A DNA stretch of 64,000 nucleotides from Gnetum montanum (Eukaryota; Streptophyta; Gnetopsida; Gnetales; Gnetaceae), in assembly GCA_015680685.1 (NCBI GenBank), contig MNCI01025132.1, forward strand, positions 212,853-276,852. Direction: 5' to 3'. Both the position numbers and the translations under genes were made by a program. Numbering within the stretch: the first letter of the stretch is position 1; each line of letters starts with the position of its first letter. Shown here piece by piece: positions 57,420 through 64,000 of this stretch. Below the pieces are notes generated by a model. It worked only from the letters and a program-made list of their open reading frames with translations. It was not told the DNA's origin and ran no database searches.

Positions 57420-59770
57420 TAATAAAATGTTGATTTGTAGCTTTCCAAATTCTGTTTTAAATACGAGCAATCATAGAGTAGTGGAAAAAAATATGTTCAT
57501 CATCTTGACAAGTATTGTTACAGAAACAACATCTATTAACCATCATCCATCCTCACTTCAACAAATTGTTGATTTTTAAGATTTTTCTGTTTTGTGCCAA
57601 TTCAAAAAAGATATGGTCTTTAGGGACCAGAACCATTTTCTTCCAGTGAATAGGTTATTTTTCAATTTAACATGTGTATAAAGGAGCATAAGCCTTTACA
57701 ACTTTTTATAGATGCTTATTTTTACATAACCAAGCTTCACTATCTTAAGATTTATTAGTGATTTTTCATCCATGAATATACTTATATAAGTCTTGCCCAT
57801 ATTATGGAAGCACCAATAATATACAGTCCTAGAAATCTTTTGGTTGGTTTAAATATTTAGCCTTAATCAATTTTGCTTACATGATATCTTCATTTATAAT
57901 TCTCCAAGCTAGCTTTCTTTAAGTGTCATATTTAACTAATATATTTTTTAAGTCTAAGTTCACTACGATCCCATGAATGACAAATGGTAGATGAGTTTTT
58001 TGCCTTATTTGAATTGCCAAGGAAAATCACACTCTAATTTTCTAGTATCTTTACTACCTCTTTTGGTATCCAAAGGCAAGACATTAAGTACAATGGTATA
58101 AATTGAAGGTAACTATGAATTAATTGTAATCTTCCTGCTATGGTAAGAAGCCTTCCTCACCAACTAGCTAATCTCTAAGCCATCCTCTTTAGAATCCTAG
58201 TCCATGATTCTAACTTATTTCTTCCTAGAAATAAAGGTAAATCAAAATATTTTCTTAGATAACTAACCCACTCATATTTTAACATATTTGAAATAATTTT
58301 GTTTCTTATTTCTAGAGGGTGAAAAGAAAAGAAAACACTTTTATCAAAATTAATTGTTAATACTGGAACTTGGAAAAATTTATCCAACACCTCAACATTT
58401 TGGATGTATCTTTGTTCGACTTCTATGAAGATAAAAGTGTCATTAACAAATTGCACATGCAAGATTAGGCAAACCATAAGTTAGTGTGATTCCTTAATCT
58501 CATCCTTTTTAGCTTTCTCTTAAATCAAGTATATTAAAGCTTGAAGCACCATAAAAAGAAGAAAAGGTAGTATGTTGAACTATATAAGTCACAACTGTAC
58601 ATTTATTAGTTTCCTAATCCTTCCAGACCATTTGTAATTAATTCGTAATGAGAAGTTGTGACTCGTAACCCAACCTTCCTAATAAGCAATCAACAACCAA
58701 GTTATGAAGGTATGTAGAACAATAAGATTGAGAAAGAATCAATGGATTAATAAAAAAAGAACACTGAGGAATAATAAGAATAAAAGTCTATGATATATGG
58801 AAGTCATGGTACACAAAAGTGATAAAGTGAAGGCAGTCAATAACTCAAAAATATGAAGGAATACAAGAAGACGTTATGAAGCACATGATTTGTAACGAAC
58901 ACTTGAGCATTGCAATTAAAATGTTTAAGAAGCGACTTGTAGTTACGAAGCAAGTGTTGTAAGAGACAAGTGTGATCCATGTAGCATAAGATCCAGTTTC
59001 CTAAAGAGGAAGAGAAGGTCCAAGTTGTGCCATATGTAGCTTAGTCCAGTTTCTTAAATAAGAAGAGAAGGCCATCTGGAAGATTATGATAGAAAAGGAA
59101 AAGAAGAGTAAGGTTTATAAAGAAGCATTTTGTAAAGCTATGCAAATCAAGATAGTGATTCATAAAGCCAGGTTAGAGCGACCAATACACATATTTATAA
59201 AGACAAGTTGGGCTAAGTTCGTAATGAACTAGTGAAGCATGAACTAAGATTAGAAGTGACTGTGAAGTACAAAGTAATGTGATTAAGAAAAATGATTTGT
59301 GTGTACATTTAAGAGTTACAAATCTATTGAAATGATACGTTACATTTTAACGCTTTCTCATAGACTAAAATCCTTGGGTAATTACAGTTATCCAAGACAC
59401 ATAAAACAAAACTTTTAACATGATATAGGATCTCCTTGTGTTAGCCCATTGCTACCATAAAATCTTTCTTATGCTTCCCCATTATGCAACACTGAAAATC
59501 AAGTAGCACAACATTTTTAAAGCATTAACCAATGATTAGGAAATTCAAATTTATGTAATATGACACCCAAAAATTGCTATGAGGCTACACCATAAGCTTT
59601 TCTTAAATCAAGTTTAAGCCCAAGAAAATGTTTGTTGTGTTTGGAAGTTGAATAAAAATTTTCATGGACAAGAATAATTGAATCTAGAATTGGTTGAACT
59701 TTCAGAAATCCTACTTGACAATCAATGATGGTTGATGACATAAATATTTTGGGTCTTTTTGTTTAGACAT
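57420..59770 (-). mobile_element. Decayed minus-strand L1-type LINE in MAP1 intron 4
   Basis: Reading right to left: IDCQVGFLKVQPILDSIILV (~59730), KHFLGL and LRKAYG (~59600), GLTQGDPI (~59430), an insertion, then PFLLFMVLQA (~58570). Next comes QFVNDTFIF (58450, normal FADDT box), INFDKSVFFSF and DLPLFLGRNK (~58220). A zinc-binding RT-associated motif CCFCNNTCQDDEHIFFHY follows at about 57490. This order is that of plant L1 RT plus zf-RVT. Numerous stops and frameshifts; the 5' end and endonuclease are missing. Confidence 0.8.
58571..59424. mobile_element. ~850-bp insertion splitting the minus-strand LINE
   Basis: RT homology stops at GDPI on one side and restarts at PFLLF on the other, residues that are adjacent in intact RTs. 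The insert is noncoding. It contains two ~58-bp tandem units (about 58975-59090; core CCAGTTTCYTAAA and AAGAGAAGG), a 10-bp inverted repeat AGTCACAACT/AGTTGTGACT (58588-58663), and TTCGTAATGA twice. Ends show only a weak inverted match (ATGTTGAA against ATGTTAAA). Class unknown. Confidence 0.6.
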
Positions 59771-59904
59771 TAGATATAATATTATAAAAAACATTATACA
59801 AACTTCAAAATTCATGTACTATATTTTGGTAAATTTTTTTTGATAATATTCCAATATCTCTTCTAAAAATCCATTGAAAACCCATGAAAAGTTGGTGTTT
59901 TATT

Positions 59905-60054
59905 TTTTATAGGGTAAGACAATTGTATAGTAATACACTTGGAACAATGCCCATATGTTGATAGAGGATGTTGGTGCTAGGCTTTGAACCTAGTACTTTT
60001 CAGTGCAAGGTAGTGTGAGCTAACTAACTAATGACCAGTGCTCATTAGAACCTA
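59905..60054 (-). mobile_element. tRNA-derived SINE in MAP1 intron 4
   Basis: A 150-bp unit flanked by perfect 10-bp duplications GTGTTTTATT (59895-59904 and 60055-60064). On the minus strand it has a box-A-like TTAGCTCACAC (60013-60023) and a box B GGTTCAAAGCC (59980-59990) at the normal spacing of a pol III promoter. The 3' end is A-rich (TATAAAA). Size, boxes and target duplication together fit a plant SINE; the family is unnamed. Confidence 0.72.
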
Positions 60055-60290
60055 GTGTTTTATTAGTTTCATTATTACAATATATTTTTTAATTTCATTG
60101 AAGTTGTTGTTGAATGGATTCACTTTTGGAAACATGAGCGGGAGAGCAGGAGTAGGGGATGCTAGTGCGACGATGGGTGCGAATGTTGGCAGAGGACCTA
60201 GCATAGAGGGTCCAAAGGAGAGATTGACGGTTGCAATGGTAGATGGACTAGTGGAAGTGTTGGTGGAAGATTTGACAGGGGAGTTGGTTT

Positions 60291-60312
60291 GGGGGGGGGG
60301 GGGGGGGGGGGG
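60291..60312 (+). repeat. 22-base G homopolymer
   Basis: An unbroken run of 22 G in the LINE's ORF1 leader, capable of G-quadruplex formation. The length may be unreliable in the assembly. A second G-run (10 or more) is at about 61119-61130. Confidence 0.9.
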
Positions 60313-60599
60313 TTGTGGTTGAGGATAGTGACATAGTTGGTTGGAAACCTAGAGATGGGGGCATCAAAACGTGCTCTAGGTAGGAGGGAACCATGAAGTT
60401 GTAGGTCTGGCACCCGCTGTGCGAGGGCTTGTTGACGATGGAGTTGAGCTTGATAGTCAAGTTTGTCTTTGTTGGTGTAAGATCCAAGATGGAAATGATT
60501 AGGAAATGGGTGGCAGTGGCCTGGGGCTTGGGGGAAGTTGAGGTTCATAGTTTATTGGAGGAACTGCTTCTCTTCATCTTCCATTTTGCTGATGACTAG

Positions 60600-60905
60600 G
60601 ATAAAGTGCTTTTGGGGGGCCCATGGTTCTATGGAGCTCGGTGTTTGGTGCTTACACCTTGGTGCATGGGTGCGCATTGGGACTTGGACCTAGACGTCGA
60701 TGTGGATCTGTGTGTTGGGTATTTTGTGGGAATTATGGATGGCAGATTTTCTGAAAACCCTTGTTGGCTTCTTCGGGGAATTCATCATTTTTGATAAATC
60801 ACCAATGCAATGGAGTGAATGGGGTTTGCTCAATTTTGCGTTTGGTGGTCATTGTCATCCAAGGACCTCATCCATGATGTGGTCCTGGATCCTTGTTGGG
60901 TGAAG
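60600..60905 (+). pseudogene. LINE ORF1 fragment with DUF4283-like domain
   Basis: Reads VLLGGPWFYGARCLVLTPW, then (after a frameshift near 60695) WELWMADFLKTLVGFFGEFI and FDKSPMQW. This is the PW-x-F...LxLxxW and G-IPWELW...LK-x-G-x-FG order of DUF4283 in plant L1 ORF1 proteins, an RNA-binding-type domain. No zinc knuckle found downstream. Confidence 0.65.
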
Positions 60906-61437
60906 AAAAAGTGCTCGTGGAGTACGAGAATATCCAAGTTGATAAACCCCTTGTAGGTTGGTCGGTTGTTGGACCCCATTGCGCTATCTATGGGAAAGCC
61001 AATCATCAGGTTGCTATTTGTTAGGATGGTGGTAGGGCAGCATGAGCATCCCTTGTGTGGGCATGGAAACCATGCTTGATGTTGTTCCTTTTGCCCCTAG
61101 ATTTTCCGTGGGTGAAAGGGGGGGGGGGGGTTTCTCCCATTGATTTAGGTAGTGGGACTTCTAGGCCTCAGGATTTGGCTCTTGGGGCACAAGAGGGGAG
61201 ATTGCTCCATTGGGGGATTGGGTGTCAGTGGTGTGAGGGTCTTCAATGCCAAAAATGGTAGAGGTTTTGGGGGCCATAGCAGAGTGTAGTAGTGGGTTCC
61301 CAGTCTCATCGGAATCCAAGAAGGTCAGTTGGCCATTGACAATGGTGGCTTGCAACAAAAAGACACAGATGGAGATTGAACTGGCTTTTTTGACTACCTT
61401 GAAAGAGGTTTACAAAGAATGGTCTACGAGTAGACCA

Positions 61438-64000
61438 TGAGAATCTTGTCATGGAATGGCAGAGGTCACGGTACACCCTATAAAAGAAATACCCTAAAGG
61501 AAATCGTGCATAGGGAAGACTACAACATGGTGTGTTTGCAAGGGACAAAGTTGCAACATAGAGAATCCCACTTTCTACATTGGGTTGGATGGCAGGCATA
61601 GCTTGTTGCTAGTTGGGGTAGGGTTGGGGCTTGGCTGTCCTCTCATGGATGCCATTTGATTTGGTGGATTTTTCTACTTGGAGTATAATCATTTTCATAG
61701 TTCCTACAGGAATTTGCCTCACAAATTTTTATGGGGCTTAGGACTGGGAAGTACAGTTGGAGGAGCTTAGGAGGATTTCTCTATTGGTGCTAGATCAGTG
61801 GCGGTGGATCTTGGTTGGGGATTTCAACCAGCGATTGCATGCATAGGAGAACTCTGGGGGCGATAATACTAACCCTCATGGCAGCCAACAATTCTTACAA
61901 TTCCTGCAATCCCATGACCTCGTAGACATGGAAATCAAGGACTATCTATTCACGTGGAGTAATAGGTGCCAAGGGAAGGACCACATCCTTTTTAGAATCG
62001 ATAGAGTCTAGATTAGTTCAAATATTTTGATGAACTTTGAGGTCTGGGTCTTTGGGAAGGAATGATAGGCCTTTGATCATCGATCATTGGTTTGCCAGGT
62101 GGGGAAAATGTTGTGACAAGCTTCCTCACCTTTTTGTTTTAAGCAATATTGGTTGTTAAAGCCATGGATGCAACCTTTGGTGTTGAAGATCTGGGCTTAT
62201 TATTCCACTCATGTTGATCCCCAGGACTTTCTTAAGGATGAGCTCAACAAACTCAAGATGACCATATGCGCCAAGAAGATAGATGAGAAATTTTCCTTTC
62301 GAGCTAAGATCTATCTTGCAAAAAAAAATTAGCTGAGATCCAAGCTTAATAGGAGACCGGGGCCTCCTTGGAAGAGGCCAAATAGAAAGTTCTCAAAGAT
62401 CTATAGTCGTTATTTGATGAAGAGGAGGTGTATTCGAGACAACATGCATGCATTAGGTGGTTGAAGAAGGGGGACAGAAATATGCAGTTCTTCTTTACCA
62501 TGGCAAAGTCAAAGGGATAGTTGAAGAAGATCCATCACTTGGTGCATGAGGGAACCACTTTTGTCCATGCCTAGGATATTGTGGAGGTGATTCACACTTA
62601 TTGGGCTAATATCTAGCGTAGCCATAACACCCTCTTGCTGTCTATCTGGGTGTAGCTTGTGATTGGTTTAAAAGAGAACTACTTGCTTCTTGAGCCTTTT
62701 ACTTGTGCCAAGTTAGAAGCTACCATGGTGTTGCTAAAGGCCGACAAGGTCCCTAGACTTGATGGATGGCTTGTTGAATTTTTTAGGGAGTTTGCTGATG
62801 TCCCTGGGAGGAATTTGTTGGAGGCTTTCAATATGATGCTTCGATGACAATAGATTTGCCGCAAAATTAACTGCTCCAGAAATGTGCTTATCCCCAAGAT
62901 GGTGAACCTCACTAATCCATCTCAGTTTTGGCCAATTGGGGTTTGTAATACCTTGCTGTGCCTGTTCACCAAAGTGCTGATTAAAAGGTTGGCTCTGATG
63001 ATGCCACACGTGGTGGGTGGACATCAAGCTGATTTCATTAAAGGTCGGTTCCTCCAAGACCAAGTCATCTTGACATAGGAGATTCTTTAGTCCTTGTAGA
63101 CTACCAATTACCCTGGTATGTGTCTCAAGCTAGACATTACGAAAGCCTATGGTATGATTAGTTAGGAAGCTCTGCAGGAAATTATGTTGCGTAAGGGATT
63201 CCATCCTAAATTTGTTAATTTGTGCATTCATTTGCAAGCTTCAGGTGCATACTCTTTTGATATTGATGGGAAGCTCTATGAATTTTCATCCCTTGGTTTG
63301 AGACAAGGGGACCCTCTGTCCCCTTCTCATTTTATTCTCGCAATAGACACAATGCAATCCTACTGCAAGATGGAAGGTGTTAGAGGTCTATAGATTGCGT
63401 GTGTCGAGTGTTTGGCAGAACACCATGTAGATGACACGATCCTATTTTTGTGGTGCTGTGCCACATGCTATTGTGGTGAATAGAGCTCTTAGCAAGATGG
63501 CCAAGGAAATTGACATGGAAATCAACATAGGGAAGTCAACACTTTGCTTGCTCAATATAGATGGATGTATAAGGGGGGGATAATATCCCAGGTCTTGGGC
63601 ATTTTGTAGGTAATGAACATGATTCGTACTTGGGTTTGCTAATATATGCTTGGCGTAGGAAGGGAACTTGGTTTGCATTGATCTAAAAAATGTAGCATCG
63701 TATTGGGCATTGGACCACACGTTTCCTAACTAGGAAAGGAAAAATTGTTCTTGGCACTTTGGTCCTTGTGGCTATTGCCAGATTTACCGCTTCGATGGCC
63801 TCCTCTCCCAAAGACATCATCCTCAAGGTGGACCAATTAATTAGGAACTTTATTTGGTCAAGGGGTAAAGGGGGTGAATGAATGCATTTGGTTTGCTAGG
63901 ACATTGTCGCTTGACCTAGGGAGGCTAGGGGCCTTGTGGTGTTGAAATTTTAGGATGTGGTCACCATGGGGTACCAACTTCTAACCAACCAGCTACTGTA
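61438..64000 (+). pseudogene. LINE ORF2: endonuclease and reverse transcriptase (decayed, truncated by window)
   Basis: Endonuclease: MRILSWNGRGHGTPYKRNT (61438), VGDFNQRLH (~61815), TWSNRCQGKDH (~61953), RIDRV. RT: LKADKVPRLDGW (62736), NVLIPKMVNLTNPSQFWPIG (62880), ADFIKGRFLQD (63030), LDITKAYG, GLRQGDPLSP (63297), HVDDTILF (63424; catalytic DD kept, Y/F-A changed to H-V). It then continues into a RNFIWSRGKGG-type block near the end. Stops such as ILT-stop-EIL-stop-SL-stop sit where Gln is plausible. Copying by target-primed reverse transcription is the known mechanism of the family. Confidence 0.85.

Larger units (their letters stand above)
60100..64000 (+). mobile_element. L1-type LINE in MAP1 intron 4 (3' end beyond window)
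   Basis: ORF1-like region ~60100-61435 with a DUF4283-like domain, then ORF2 from ATG 61438 with endonuclease and RT, running off the window. Many TAG codons replace probable Gln codons, and frameshifts are present, so this copy is dead. It is in the sense orientation of MAP1. Its 5' end lies just right of the SINE but is not sharply defined. Confidence 0.85.

Noticed and set aside
1-64000. tRNA, rRNA, CRISPR or bacterial-style operons
   Set aside because: No cloverleaf with proper stems, no rRNA core, and no spaced repeat array were seen; the only tRNA-like signal is the SINE at 59905-60054.

Overview
The window looks like nuclear DNA from a land plant with a large, repeat-rich genome. The evidence is spliced GT-AG genes with plastid-type N-terminal presequences, introns up to about 6 kb, Ty3/gypsy LTR elements primed by a tRNA-Asp-like site, plant-type LINEs with a DUF4283-like ORF1, and a tRNA-derived SINE. 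A gymnosperm or another large-genome lineage is plausible, but the sequence does not fix the species.

Layout. Positions 1-28658 are almost entirely one related set of Ty3/gypsy-like LTR retrotransposons. LTR-1 (+) is cut by the window edge and ends at 2130. LTR-2 (-) spans 2292-18131 and is split by LTR-3 (-), nested at 7162-15831 with a perfect 5-bp target duplication ATGCC. LTR-4 (+) spans 20563-28658. LTR-2 and LTR-4 keep gag, zinc knuckle and protease; LTR-4 also keeps the front of RT. Both have lost RNase H and the integrase core through different internal deletions. LTR-3 has gag but no pol. LTR-3 and LTR-1 carry an extra coiled-coil ORF before the 3' LTR. In LTR-3 that ORF sits behind an internal promoter built like the LTR U3: a GATATC-palindrome array followed by TATAAATA. 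Almost all in-frame stops in these elements fit C-to-T changes in CAG, CAA or CGA codons.

Positions 28659-48744 hold a complete nine-exon gene for plastid argininosuccinate synthase (arginine biosynthesis, 469 aa). A GC-richer stretch about 3 kb upstream is the best promoter/5'UTR candidate. Its introns hold a 219-bp tandem duplication, an old copia-type miniature LTR element and dispersed repeats.

Positions 51202 to the window end hold the first four exons of a type-1 methionine aminopeptidase with a plastid/mitochondrial-like presequence. The remaining exons lie beyond the window. Its fourth intron exceeds 7.2 kb and contains a decayed minus-strand LINE broken by an ~850-bp insertion, a SINE with a perfect 10-bp target duplication, and a plus-strand L1-type LINE that runs off the end. 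No RNA genes or CRISPR arrays were seen.
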